A stretch of 64,000 bases of DNA from Dokdonella sp. GTDB lineage: Bacteria > Pseudomonadota > Gammaproteobacteria > Xanthomonadales > Rhodanobacteraceae. Where the stretch lies: positions 1,990,894 to 2,054,893 of the forward strand of contig NZ_JAHCAS010000001.1 of NCBI RefSeq assembly GCF_019634775.1, in the 5' to 3' direction. This document shows, in pieces, positions 25,632 through 34,806 of the stretch. The first letter of the stretch is position 1; each line of letters begins with the position of its first letter. The position numbers were made by a program, and so were the translations under genes. A model generated the notes under the pieces. The model searched no databases and was not told the origin of the DNA. It saw nothing but the letters and a program-made list of their open reading frames with translations.

Positions 25632-26864
25632 TCAACGCAGCGCTGCGGCGCGCTCGCGGCGTTCGACGAGGCTCATGTCGGCCTGATTGATCAGGCGCAG
25701 GTCGCGCAGTTCGTACGGCGCGCGCAGACCGCTCGCCGCAAGCGTGTTCGCGTCAAAGCCGAGCTCGATCGTACCGACGCCGGCATCGAGCCATGCTGCG
25801 GCGTGTGCGATCGCGGCCGGCTTCAGGCGGCCGCCGGCATCGGTCGCGTAGAGCACGCCGGCGATCTGGTAGCGGCTTGCATCGGCGACTTCCACGCCAA
25901 GGCGCAGGGTGAGGCCGTTGTTCGTGCGTGCGCTCCTCCTCACCTGTTCGATGCTGCCGTCGAAGCGAGCCGAGGCGACGGCGACGCCGAAGGCGGTGCG
26001 TGCGTCACGCTGCACGTCGAGGCTGTCCTTGCGTGCCTGGCCGAACACGTGCAGTTCCCACAGGCCTTGCTGGCCGGCGAAGGCAGCGTCGGGTTTGGCA
26101 AGGGCGACGAAACTGCCGTCGGCCTGCCGCGTGAAGCTCACGTCCATCGCCTCGCCGCCGGGTGCGCGCACGCTGCCGGCGAGCTGGTCGATCGAGCCCC
26201 CGCCCTGCATATGGGCACGGAAGCGGATCGTTTCGCCGGCCAGCACGTTGTCGCGCTCGGCGGACAGGGCGAGGACGACCTCGCTGTTTGGCTCGAACAC
26301 GTGCACGAGAAAGGCGCTGCGCGCGTTCGCGGCGACGAGTTCGATGCGACCGGCGCCAACCTCGTCGGCCAGCTTGAACACGAGCGTACCGCCCGGCGCA
26401 TCCATGCCGGCCGCGGCGAGTTCGTCGGCATTGGCGACGCTGCGCAGCGCGTCCTTGCCGGCATGGAGCTGGCCGTTCGCGCGCACGCTGATGTCGGCCG
26501 GGGCGATCGCCATGGTGGCGTCGCCGCCATGCGGACTCAGGCGCACCAACGCACCCTTGGCCGTGGTCGACAGCACGAGGCCGCGCTTGAGGTCATCGGC
26601 GCTGGCATCGATCCAGTATTCGCGGCTCTCGGCAATGTGCACCTGCGGTCGCGCATCGAGCGCAGCATCGGGTGCGAGCGCCCAGGCCATCGCGGCCGGT
26701 GCGCGGTCGAGCGTGGCGGCGACGCTTCGTGCGCTGGTCATCGCCTGAAGACGGGTCGGCACCTGGTCGTCCGGGCTGGCCGGCAGCAGGCGGTTCTGCG
26801 CGGCGGCGGCAAGTGGCATGGCGAGCAGGAGGGCAGCGATCACGGTGATCTTTCGGTTGTTCAT
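25632..26864 (-). CDS. DUF4785-type secreted protein
   Basis: A 410-residue protein with a signal peptide (residues 1-23, ending LAAAAQ). The mature region is beta-rich. Residues 65-170 form a first strand-rich part (IDASADDLKRGLVLSTTAKG), residues 185-300 two immunoglobulin-like modules (ERDNVLAGETIRFRAHMQGG), and the C-terminus ends LRLINQADMSLVERR. This composition fits the DUF4785 family of xanthomonads, which has no known activity. The ATG at 26864 follows GTGAGGAGAG; a GTG five codons upstream is part of that ribosome site. It lies 11 bases after a secreted lipase-like gene, so it could be a helper or co-secreted partner of that enzyme. Confidence 0.7.
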   Translation of the reverse strand: MNNRKITVIAALLLAMPLAAAAQNRLLPASPDDQVPTRLQAMTSARSVAATLDRAPAAMAWALAPDAALDARPQVHIAESREYWIDASADDLKRGLVLSTTAKGALVRLSPHGGDATMAIAPADISVRANGQLHAGKDALRSVANADELAAAGMDAPGGTLVFKLADEVGAGRIELVAANARSAFLVHVFEPNSEVVLALSAERDNVLAGETIRFRAHMQGGGSIDQLAGSVRAPGGEAMDVSFTRQADGSFVALAKPDAAFAGQQGLWELHVFGQARKDSLDVQRDARTAFGVAVASARFDGSIEQVRRSARTNNGLTLRLGVEVADASRYQIAGVLYATDAGGRLKPAAIAHAAAWLDAGVGTIELGFDANTLAASGLRAPYELRDLRLINQADMSLVERRERAAALR

Positions 26865-26875
26865 CGGGGCTCTCC

Positions 26876-27733
26876 TCACAGGTCCGCGCGCAGGATGTTA
26901 TGCAGGCCGAAGCAGTCGCGCCGGCTCTGGTTGTGGTTGAGCACCTTGCCGCCGGTGCGCGTGGTATCGCGGAACCACAGCGAACCCGCGGCCTGCTGGC
27001 TGCTGCAGTTGAGGAAGCCGTCCGAGCAGCTGGCCAGCCAGTTCTGCGTGATCTCCAGGCCGACGCTCTGTGTGTAGCCACCGCAATAGGCGTTGGAGCT
27101 GAACACTCCGGAAGCGACGTCAGTGCCGACCACGCTCCAGAAGCCCTTCGGCAGACTCGGGCGACCACTGGTGCCGTAGAGATTGTTCTGGTTGTACTGC
27201 GCCATCCAGCTCACCTGCTGCATGCGCACGGCATCGTTCTTGTAGCCGAGCAGCCAGCCGAGAGCGGACTCGAAGACGTTGCCGGCGATCACTGCATCGG
27301 CGAGCGGCGTGCCGGCACTCGAAGGTGCCAACGCGTTGACCCAGCGGATCTTGCTGATGATGTTCGGATAGCGGCTGTCGTAGGTCGGGTTCGACATGAT
27401 CCAGCGCATCACGTTGCCGCCGTTGGAATGCGTAATGACGACGAGGTCGGTGATGCCGCGGCTGTTGATGAAGCTGGTCAGTTGCGTGGCCAGGCAGCCG
27501 GCGGCGCGGCTGTCCCACATGTACTTCGTGAAATCGCAATTGATGACGGTGTAGTTGGCCTGGTTGGTCAGGCCCTGGCGCACCGTGTTGATGATGGTCG
27601 GCTGCCAGTAGTCGTTGTAGGCATTGGTCTGCGAACCGGTGCCGTGGACGAAGGCGACGCCGGTGCCGCTGTGGGCGGCGTGTGCACTGGACAGGCCCAG
27701 CGCGAACAGCAAGGCGAAGACGTAGCGGAACAT
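26876..27733 (-). CDS. Secreted lipase-like alpha/beta hydrolase
   Basis: A 285-residue protein with a signal peptide (residues 1-19, ending SSAHA). VAFVHGTGSQTNAYNDYW is the oxyanion-hole strand, and VVITHSNGGNVMRW the nucleophile elbow with Ser in T-H-S-N-G instead of the usual G-x-S-x-G. The C-terminus has a Cys-rich region (CGGYTQ, SCSDGFLNCSS and DCFGLHNI), likely disulfide-bonded after export, and His in DCFGLHNI is a good catalytic candidate. It resembles secreted lipases and esterases; the substrate is unknown. It is first in an operon with the DUF4785 gene. Confidence 0.75.
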   Translation of the reverse strand: MFRYVFALLFALGLSSAHAAHSGTGVAFVHGTGSQTNAYNDYWQPTIINTVRQGLTNQANYTVINCDFTKYMWDSRAAGCLATQLTSFINSRGITDLVVITHSNGGNVMRWIMSNPTYDSRYPNIISKIRWVNALAPSSAGTPLADAVIAGNVFESALGWLLGYKNDAVRMQQVSWMAQYNQNNLYGTSGRPSLPKGFWSVVGTDVASGVFSSNAYCGGYTQSVGLEITQNWLASCSDGFLNCSSQQAAGSLWFRDTTRTGGKVLNHNQSRRDCFGLHNILRADL

Positions 27734-28145
27734 GCTTCCCTCCCGGTGCGGTCCGCGTGCGAGCGCGACCGCGGTTGGGCTGCCCACGCGCGTTCGTCGG
27801 CATCCGGGCCGGCGGAGCAGGTGGCACAGCGGAGATTCCCCGTTGCGGCACGGCGGACGATCCCCTCCCCGGAATCACCATGCGCGCGGCGAAACTAGTC
27901 CCAAAGTGGACTCGGGTCAAACGTTTGTTTCAGTCTCGTGTTCGAGCGGGATGTGGCGGTGCGGCATGTAGATGGGCATGCCCGCGGAGCCGCATGGGAA
28001 AAGCCGGCGGAAAGTGCACGCCGGACGGGTCGTGCGGTGCGGCATGGCGGGTGGATCGCCCGTGAACGGGCTCCTACGCAAAAGATGTGCGTCGCAGGAG
28101 CTCCCGCAGGAGCCCTATCAGGGGCGATGCTCTTCCCGGACGCAC
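27734..28145. other. Intergenic region, 412 bases, with lipase promoter candidate
   Basis: Upstream of the lipase gene on the minus strand, TTGACC (27915-27920, complement) and TAGTTT 17 bases on could be -35/-10 boxes. A perfect 10-bp palindrome CAAACGTTTG overlaps the -35 side at 27918-27927. The leader would be about 160 bases. The rest is occupied by REP-like arms near the rapA stop. Confidence 0.35.
28054..28130. repeat. REP-like inverted pair (family A, copy 4)
   Basis: GATCGCCCGTGAACGGGCTC (reverse arm, 28054-28078) and GCAGGAGCCCTATCAGGGGC, then GATGC (forward arm, 28106-28130), with an extra partial CAGGAGC between them. It lies just after the rapA stop. Confidence 0.75.
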
Positions 28146-30986
28146 TCAGCGCAAGCCGAGGAAATCCACGCTGCAGATGAATCGCAGTGCGTCGAGCCGC
28201 GGCGTGGCGTGCGGGATGGCGGTGCGCAGTGCATCGAGTTCGGTATCGAGCGCCTCGATCTCCTCGGCACGTACGGCCGGGTTGACCCGGGCGAGGGCGA
28301 TGAGCCGTTCGCGTTCGGCACCGAGGGTGCGCTCGGCATTGCCCAGCGCAGTGCCGATCTCGATCTGGGTGCGCTCGCGCGCCAGCGTTTCGGCATGCGC
28401 AAGCATCGGCTTGACCAGTTTGGCCAGTACCGGGCGGTATTTCGCCACGTCGACTTCGCGCTCGGCGGCACGTTGCACGACGTCGCTGGCCGGCGCGTAG
28501 TCGTGGCGCGGCAGCAGGCGCGTGTCGACGACCAGGCGGATCGGCAGCGGCGGCAGCCAGCGCTCGACGCCGAGGGCGCGGTCGGCCACGCAGGCCAGCA
28601 CGAACACGCATTCGAGCAGGGCACTGCGTGGTGGCAGGCTGTCGTCGACGAGGAACGAGGCGTTGCCATGCTCGCCTTCCAGCAGCAGGTCGAGCGCGCC
28701 GCTGACCATCGGGTGATCGAGGCGCAGAAGTGGCAGATCCTCGCGCGAAAGTGCGACCGCACGATCGAAGGTGACCTGCTGGGGACCATCCTTGAGGCCG
28801 GGAAACCCGTCGGTGCTCAGGTACTCGGGATCGAGCACGACGCTGCGCGCGCCGGTTTCCTCGTTGTCGATGCCGAACTGCTCGAACAGGCGCAGGATGA
28901 AATCGTCGCCAGCGACGAAGGCGTCGGCTTCGACCAGCGCGCGGCGCAGCGCGCCGGCATCGGCCTGGCGCGTTCCGGCGAGTTCGAGCAGGCGGTCGCG
29001 GCCGCGATCCACCAGGGTCGAGAGTTCCTCGTGGGTGGCGCGCGTCTCGCCGATCAGGGCGTCGAGTTCGGCATCCGCCGCTTCGCCGCCGTGGGCGTGC
29101 TGCTCGGCCAGTTCGATCACCCGCATGCCGTAGCGCTTGACCAGTTCGCGGCCGTCGGACGGGCTGGCGCGGAAGGCGTCGAGACCCTGTGCGTACCAGC
29201 GCTGCAAGGCGTGCTGGGCTGTGCCCGAGAACGCGCAGGCGTGGATCAGGATGTCGTGTTTCTGGCCGATGCGGTCGAGGCGGCCGATGCGTTGTTCGAG
29301 CAGGTCGGGATCGAGTGGCAGATCCCATAGCACGAGGTGGCGCGCGAACTGGAAATTGCGGCCCTCGGAGCCGATCTCCGAGCACAACAGCAGGCGCGCG
29401 CCATCGGCCTCGGCGAACCAGGCCGCGTTGCGGTCGCGCTGAACGAGGTTCATGCCCTCGTGGAAGCGCGCGACCTTGGCCCCGCTGCGCGTGCGCAGCG
29501 CATCTTCGAGGGCGAGCACCTTGGCCTGGGTGCGGCAGATCAGCAGCAGCTTGTCCTGGCCGGTGCGTTCCATCAGCGCGAGCAGCCACGGCAGGCGCGG
29601 ATCGTCGGCGTAGCTCGCCTCGATATCGGTCGGCCGCGGCTGCACATCGGCATGGAACTCGGCGAGCAAGCGTTGGCGCTGCGCGTCGTCGAGCTCGTTG
29701 CCGTCGAGGGTGGTCAGTTGCGGCACACGCTTCGGGAACCCACCGACCTGGGCGCGGCGGTTGCGGAACATCACGCGGCCGGTACCGTGGCGGTCGATCA
29801 GCGCATCGAGCAGGCGCCCGCGTGCGGCTGGCGACGCATCGTCGAGCAGGGTGGCGAGGCCAGGATCGTCGCCGAGGCGCGCAGCGAGCACGGCGCGGTC
29901 ATCGGCATCGAGCGCGCTGCCTTCGTGCAGGCGGCTGGCGACGTCCGACAGTGCGGCAAAGCCTTCGGCCTCGGCGACGTAGGCGTCGAGGTCGTGGTAA
30001 CGCGCCGGATCGAGCAGGCGCAGGCGTGCGAAGTGACCACTGCGGCCGAGCTGCTCGGGCGTGGCGGTCAGCAGGACAAGGTTCGGTGTGCGCGCGGCGA
30101 GCGCCTCGACGATGCGGTATTCGGGGCTCGCCGCTTCCGGTGTCCACGCCAGGTGATGCGCCTCGTCGGCGATGACCAGATCCCAGCCTGCCTCGATCGC
30201 CTGCGTCGCACGCTTCGCCTGCGTACCGAGGAAGCCGACGCTGGCGATCACAAGTTGCTCGTCCTGGAACGGGTTGCGGCCCGGGTCGCTGGTCTCGATC
30301 GCCTCGCAGCGCTCCTCGTCGAACAGCGCAAAGGCGAGGTTGAAGCGACGCAGCAGTTCGACGAACCACTGGTGCACGAGGCTTTCCGGCAGCAGCACGA
30401 GCACGCGACCGACACGGCCGGTGGCAATCAGGCGGGCCAGGATCATGCCGGCTTCGATGGTCTTGCCGAGGCCGACTTCGTCGGCCAGCAGCACGCGCAA
30501 CGGACGCCGTGCCGACGCCGTGCCGGCGACGCACAGCTGATGGTCGACGAGGTCGATGCGTGCCGATTCGAGTCCCCAGGCCGGCGAACGCAGTGCTTGC
30601 GCGCGGCGCAGCAGCGCTTCGAGGCGGAAGTCGAAACGATCGGCGCGGTCGACGCGGCCGGCGATCAGGCGCTCATCGGCGCGCGACATGGCCTGGTTGT
30701 CGTCGAGTTCGGCTTCGCTGAGCGTCTTGCCGTCACCGTGGTAGACGAGCAGGCCATCGCACTCGCCGACGCGCTCGACGACGAAGCTCATCCCTTTGCC
30801 GGTGATCTTTTGGCCCGGCCGGAACTCGGCGCGCGCGATCGGCGCACTGTGTGCGGCGTATCGGCGCAGCACGCCGGCGGTGGCGAACAACACCTGCACG
30901 CTGCGGCCCTCGATGCGCACCAGCGTACCGAGCCCGAGCTCGGGTTCGGCATTGGAAAGAAAGCGTTGTCCGGGGACGGGGGTCAT
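28146..30986 (-). CDS. rapA: RNA polymerase-associated ATPase RapA
   Basis: A 946-residue Swi2/Snf2 ATPase that recycles RNA polymerase. An N-terminal Tudor-like part (FLSNAEPELGLGTLVRIEGR) precedes the first RecA lobe, with Walker A ADEVGLGKTIEAGMIL, motif Ia LLPESLVHQW and the DEAH box VIADEAHHLAW; motif III is LTATPEQ. The second lobe has LLICRTQAKV, RLLLCSEIGSEGRNFQFAR and the arginine-finger region LEQRIGRLDRIGQ. A RapA-specific C-terminal region completes the usual ~950-970 residue length. It is a single gene; the ABC-transporter operon diverges from it across about 210 bases. Confidence 0.95.
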   Translation of the reverse strand: MTPVPGQRFLSNAEPELGLGTLVRIEGRSVQVLFATAGVLRRYAAHSAPIARAEFRPGQKITGKGMSFVVERVGECDGLLVYHGDGKTLSEAELDDNQAMSRADERLIAGRVDRADRFDFRLEALLRRAQALRSPAWGLESARIDLVDHQLCVAGTASARRPLRVLLADEVGLGKTIEAGMILARLIATGRVGRVLVLLPESLVHQWFVELLRRFNLAFALFDEERCEAIETSDPGRNPFQDEQLVIASVGFLGTQAKRATQAIEAGWDLVIADEAHHLAWTPEAASPEYRIVEALAARTPNLVLLTATPEQLGRSGHFARLRLLDPARYHDLDAYVAEAEGFAALSDVASRLHEGSALDADDRAVLAARLGDDPGLATLLDDASPAARGRLLDALIDRHGTGRVMFRNRRAQVGGFPKRVPQLTTLDGNELDDAQRQRLLAEFHADVQPRPTDIEASYADDPRLPWLLALMERTGQDKLLLICRTQAKVLALEDALRTRSGAKVARFHEGMNLVQRDRNAAWFAEADGARLLLCSEIGSEGRNFQFARHLVLWDLPLDPDLLEQRIGRLDRIGQKHDILIHACAFSGTAQHALQRWYAQGLDAFRASPSDGRELVKRYGMRVIELAEQHAHGGEAADAELDALIGETRATHEELSTLVDRGRDRLLELAGTRQADAGALRRALVEADAFVAGDDFILRLFEQFGIDNEETGARSVVLDPEYLSTDGFPGLKDGPQQVTFDRAVALSREDLPLLRLDHPMVSGALDLLLEGEHGNASFLVDDSLPPRSALLECVFVLACVADRALGVERWLPPLPIRLVVDTRLLPRHDYAPASDVVQRAAEREVDVAKYRPVLAKLVKPMLAHAETLARERTQIEIGTALGNAERTLGAERERLIALARVNPAVRAEEIEALDTELDALRTAIPHATPRLDALRFICSVDFLGLR

Positions 30987-31199
30987 TGCACGAGCGTCGC
31001 ATCGCAGGGCCGCGGATTATCCCTCGTTGCTGCCGTGCGGCATAGCGGCGGTGCGGAGCGATCGCCTCGATCACCCCTCGGGGTTCCGTGAAGTGGTTTC
31101 GGCCACCACCTGACACCTGTCATGCACGATGCCTGATCGCCGCGACTGCCGGAGCGGTGCGTGTGCGTCGACGATGGCGTCGTCGAAAGGAGGTTGTCG

Positions 31200-32099
31200 A
31201 TGACGATTCCATCCGCCCCGCTGTTGGCCGAGCTCGCCGGTGTGCGCAAGCGCTACGCTGCGCAGGTCGCGCTCGACGGCATCGATCTCGCCGTGCATGC
31301 CGGCGAACTACTGGCCCTGCTCGGACCGAACGGCGCCGGCAAGACCACCGCGATCGGCCTGCTGCTCGGTCTGCTCGATGCCGACGCCGGCAGCGTGCGC
31401 CTGTTCGGGGCATCTCCGCATGAGCTGGCTGCGCGCCGTGGTGTCGGCCTGATGCTGCAGTCGGCCGGCCTGGCCGAGACGTTGAAGGTCGGAGAACTGC
31501 TCGACCTGACGCGCAGCTACTACCCGCAGCCGCGCAGCGTTGCCGACTGCGTCGCCCTGGCCGGTCTCGACGGCCTGCTCGGACGTCGCTACGGCAAGCT
31601 TTCCGGCGGCCAGCAGCGGCGTGTGCAGTTTGCCTTGGCGCTGTGCGGCCGGCCGCGCCTGCTCTTCCTCGACGAGCCGACCACCGGCCTCGACATCGAG
31701 GCGCGCCAGGGCCTGTGGAAAGCGATCCGCGAGCTGGTCGCCGACGGCTGCGGAGTACTGCTGACCACACATTACCTCGAGGAAGCCGAGGCGTTGGCCG
31801 ATCGCGTGGTTGTGCTCAACCGCGGTCAGGTCGTCGCCAGCGGCAGCGTCACCGAAGTGCGCGCACACGTCGCCCAACGCCGCATCCGCTGTCAGTCGAC
31901 GCTCGCGGTCGCCGACGTCTCGCGCTGGCCCGGCGTACGCAGCGTCAGCGTGGAGGGTGGTCGACTCGATATCGTCGCCGACGGCGCCGAAGGCGTCGTG
32001 CGTCGCCTGCTCGCCGAGGATGCCGCGCTCGCCGAACTCGAAGTGCAACGTGCCGGCCTCGCCGAGGCCTTCATCGAACTGACCCGCGAGGCCGCCTGA
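31200..32099 (+). CDS. ABC exporter ATPase (CcmA/DrrA type)
   Basis: A 299-residue ABC ATPase. Walker A is LGPNGAGKTTAIGLLLG, signature LSGGQQRRVQFALA, Walker B LLFLDEPTTGLD and the switch LLTTHYLEEAEALADR. The C-terminal 80 residues form the extra domain seen in drug/antibiotic exporters of the DrrA type. An excellent ribosome site (AAAGGAGG) precedes the ATG at 31200. It overlaps the permease gene (TGATG). With the DesK/DesR-like pair downstream, it resembles stress- or membrane-responsive exporters (LnrLMN/YvfRST-like). The substrate is unknown. Confidence 0.88.
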   Translation: MTIPSAPLLAELAGVRKRYAAQVALDGIDLAVHAGELLALLGPNGAGKTTAIGLLLGLLDADAGSVRLFGASPHELAARRGVGLMLQSAGLAETLKVGELLDLTRSYYPQPRSVADCVALAGLDGLLGRRYGKLSGGQQRRVQFALALCGRPRLLFLDEPTTGLDIEARQGLWKAIRELVADGCGVLLTTHYLEEAEALADRVVVLNRGQVVASGSVTEVRAHVAQRRIRCQSTLAVADVSRWPGVRSVSVEGGRLDIVADGAEGVVRRLLAEDAALAELEVQRAGLAEAFIELTREAA

Positions 32100-32866
32100 T
32101 GGACATCGCCACGTTCCCCGCGCACTCGAGTGCGCGCAGCTACCTGCTCGAAGCGAAGTACGAATTCATCCGCCTTTGGCGCACGCCCTCGTTCGCCCTG
32201 CCGAGCCTGTTGTTTCCGCTGATCTTCTACGTGCTGTTCGGCGTGTTGCTGGCCGGTGGCCGCAGCGGCGGCGAAATCGCGCGCTACCTGCTGGCCACGT
32301 ACGGCGTGTTCGGCATCATGGGCTCGGCGCTGTTCGGTTTCGGCGTGACCATCGCGATCGAGCGCGAGAATGGCCAGCTCGAGTACCGGCGCGCGTTGCC
32401 GATGCCGCCGGGTGCCATGCTGCTGGCGAAAATGGCGATGGCCATGCTGTTTGCCGCGATCACCTCGGTGCTGCTCGCCCTGATCGGTGGATTCGCCGCC
32501 GGCGTCAACCTGGCGGCCTGGCAGTGGCTGACCCTGTTCGGAGTCAACGTGCTCGGCGGGCTGCCGTTTTGCGCGATCGGCCTGCTGATCGGCACCTGCG
32601 TCGGCGGTTCGGCGGCGCCGGCCGTGGTCAATCTCATCTACCTGCCGATGGCCTTTCTGTCCGGCTTGTGGATTCCGTTGGCGATGCTGCCGGGGTTCAT
32701 CGGCAGTTTCGCTCCAGCCTTGCCGTCATACCACCTTGCGCAGATCGCCTTGAAGGTGGTCGAGCGCGATGCCGGCGTAGCACTGTGGCTGCACCTCGGC
32801 GTGCTCGTCGTGGTCACCGTCACCTGCTTCATGCTCGCCCGCCGACGCCTCGCTGCGGCACGCTGA
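32099..32866 (+). CDS. ABC-2 type exporter permease
   Basis: A 255-residue membrane protein with six hydrophobic helices (about residues 33-53, 68-90, 112-135, 143-165, 172-192 and 230-250). The layout, including FALPSLLFPLIFYVLFGVLL and the late LSGLWIPLAMLPGFI segment, fits the ABC-2 permease family. Its ATG overlaps the ATPase stop. The two proteins would form a homodimeric or 2+2 exporter. The amidohydrolase gene begins 42 bases downstream in the same direction. Confidence 0.87.
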   Translation: MDIATFPAHSSARSYLLEAKYEFIRLWRTPSFALPSLLFPLIFYVLFGVLLAGGRSGGEIARYLLATYGVFGIMGSALFGFGVTIAIERENGQLEYRRALPMPPGAMLLAKMAMAMLFAAITSVLLALIGGFAAGVNLAAWQWLTLFGVNVLGGLPFCAIGLLIGTCVGGSAAPAVVNLIYLPMAFLSGLWIPLAMLPGFIGSFAPALPSYHLAQIALKVVERDAGVALWLHLGVLVVVTVTCFMLARRRLAAAR

Positions 32867-32907
32867 TTTTTTGTGGATTCCTTGCGGGGAAAGCCCTGGA
32901 GAACACG

Positions 32908-34779
32908 ATGAAGAAGCACTTCCCCGACCTCGTCCTCGTCGCCGTGCTGGTCGGCACGCTCGCCGCGGCCGCGATCCTGACACCACCGGTGCGCAAGCCG
33001 GGCGCGGCGCCAGCACCGACGCCGGCGACGACCGGCGAGCGTGCCGAGCCGAGCGGCCATTTCGCGATCCGCGACGTGCGCGTGTTCGACGGCGAGCAGA
33101 TGATCGAGCGCGCCAGCGTGGTCGTGCGTGACGGCCTGATCGCACATGTCGGGCCCGATGTGCCGATCGCCGACGGCATCGCCGTGGTCGACGGTCGTGG
33201 GCGCACCCTGCTGCCGGGGCTGATCGATGCGCATGTGCATGCCTGGGGCGAGGCACAACGCGATGCCCTGCGTTTCGGTGTGGGTACCGAGATCGACATG
33301 CATGGCGACGCCTCGCGCTTGCCGGCGCTGAAGGCGCAGCGTGCGTCGCTGCGCGAGGGTGCCGCTGCCGACCTGTGGGCAGCCGGCACGGCGGTCACCG
33401 CGCCGGGTGGCCACGGTACCCAGTACGGCTTCACCATCCCGACGCTCGCACCCGGCGACGACGTGCGTGCCTTTGTCGATGCGCGTGTCGATGAGGGCGC
33501 CGATTTCATCAAGCTGATCGTCGAGGATCTCGGTGTCTACAGCGGCGCACCGAAGTGGCCGACACTTGCGGCCACGCAGGTCGCCACCGCGATCGAGGCC
33601 GCACACGCGCGCGGGCGCATCGCCGTCGTGCACGTTTCCAGGCAGGTCGATGCGCTGGTGGCGATCCGGAGCGGCGCCGACGGCCTCGCGCATGTCTTCG
33701 TCGACGAGACCGTCGGCGCCGAACTCGTCGCGGAGATGAAAGCGCGTGATGCATTCGTCGTTCCGACCCTGTCGGTGACGGCGCAGGGCAGTGGTGACGG
33801 CGACGGCAGCAGCCTGGTCGCCGATGCGCGGCTGAAGCCGTTTCTGTCGTCGGCGCAGGCCAACAGCCTCGGTGCGCGCATCGAGGTGATCGCGCGCGAC
33901 GCGGGCTTTCGCGACAGGGCCTTCGCCAGCGTGCGAGCGCTCAACGCTGCCGGCGTGACCATTCTGGCCGGCACCGACGCCGGCAACCCAGGCACGGCAC
34001 ATGGCGCCAGCCTGCATGGCGAACTCGAACTGCTGGTGCGCGCCGGCCTGTCGCCGGCCGAGGCGCTGGCTGCGGCCACGGCCCTGCCGGCACGGCGTTT
34101 CGGCATGACTGATCGTGGTCGCATCGCACCTGGCCTGCGTGCCGATCTCGTGCTCGTCGACGGCAATCCGCTCGACGACATCACCGCCACGCGTGCGATC
34201 GCCATGGCGTGGAAAAGCGGTCATGCCGTCACGCGCGCGGCCATCGCCGCGACCGATGTCGACGCGCCGGTGGCACATGCGGCCACCCGCATCAGCGATT
34301 TCGACGGCGACAGCATCGACATGGCCAGCGGTGGTTTCTGGCTCGACACCAGCGACACCATGATGGGCGGGGCCTCCGTGGCAAGTCATCGGCTCGTCAG
34401 CGGTGGCGCCGCAGGCAGTCCAGGGGCGCTCGAGATCACCGGCGAGATCCGACCCGGCTTCATCGAACCATGGGCTGGCGCGATGTTCTTCGTCGACGCC
34501 ACGCCCATGCAGCCGCACGACTATTCGGCACGCAAGGAACTCGTGTTCCATATCCAGGGTGACGGTCGCGAGGTGCGTGTGATGCTGCTGTCCGGCCCGA
34601 CGCAGGAGGCCATGCCGGCGGTCCGCTCAGTGCCCACCGGGCCGGAATGGACCGAGGTACGCCTACCGCTGGCCAGCTTCGTCGGCGCCGACATGGCGCT
34701 GCTGCGCGGAATTGCGTTCAGCGCCGGCAATCCGCCGGGTGCGTTCCGTTTCCGCATCGATGGCGTAGAGTTGCGCTGA
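32908..34779 (+). CDS. Exported amidohydrolase fused to a CIA30-like domain
   Basis: A 623-residue protein with an N-terminal membrane anchor or signal (LVAVLVGTLAAAAIL). The amidohydrolase domain (about residues 50-440) has the metal motif LPGLIDAHVHAWG, IAVVHVSRQ, and the late Asp in VTILAGTDAGNPG; the end LRADLVLVDGNPLDDI is typical of imidazolonepropionase-like and prolidase-like members. A C-terminal jelly-roll domain (about 465-623: ISDFDGDSIDMASGGFWLD and TMMGGASVASH) resembles CIA30/carbohydrate-binding folds. That fusion is uncommon. It is co-oriented with the ABC exporter and the two-component system. It probably hydrolyses a cyclic amide or peptide outside the cytoplasm. Confidence 0.75.
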   Translation: MKKHFPDLVLVAVLVGTLAAAAILTPPVRKPGAAPAPTPATTGERAEPSGHFAIRDVRVFDGEQMIERASVVVRDGLIAHVGPDVPIADGIAVVDGRGRTLLPGLIDAHVHAWGEAQRDALRFGVGTEIDMHGDASRLPALKAQRASLREGAAADLWAAGTAVTAPGGHGTQYGFTIPTLAPGDDVRAFVDARVDEGADFIKLIVEDLGVYSGAPKWPTLAATQVATAIEAAHARGRIAVVHVSRQVDALVAIRSGADGLAHVFVDETVGAELVAEMKARDAFVVPTLSVTAQGSGDGDGSSLVADARLKPFLSSAQANSLGARIEVIARDAGFRDRAFASVRALNAAGVTILAGTDAGNPGTAHGASLHGELELLVRAGLSPAEALAAATALPARRFGMTDRGRIAPGLRADLVLVDGNPLDDITATRAIAMAWKSGHAVTRAAIAATDVDAPVAHAATRISDFDGDSIDMASGGFWLDTSDTMMGGASVASHRLVSGGAAGSPGALEITGEIRPGFIEPWAGAMFFVDATPMQPHDYSARKELVFHIQGDGREVRVMLLSGPTQEAMPAVRSVPTGPEWTEVRLPLASFVGADMALLRGIAFSAGNPPGAFRFRIDGVELR

Positions 34780-34806
34780 ACCCTGGTGGATGAGGTGAGC
34801 CGACCC

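Noticed and set aside
29337..31091. 584-residue open frame antisense to rapA
   Set aside because: No family signature; the opposite strand encodes a complete RapA with all helicase motifs.
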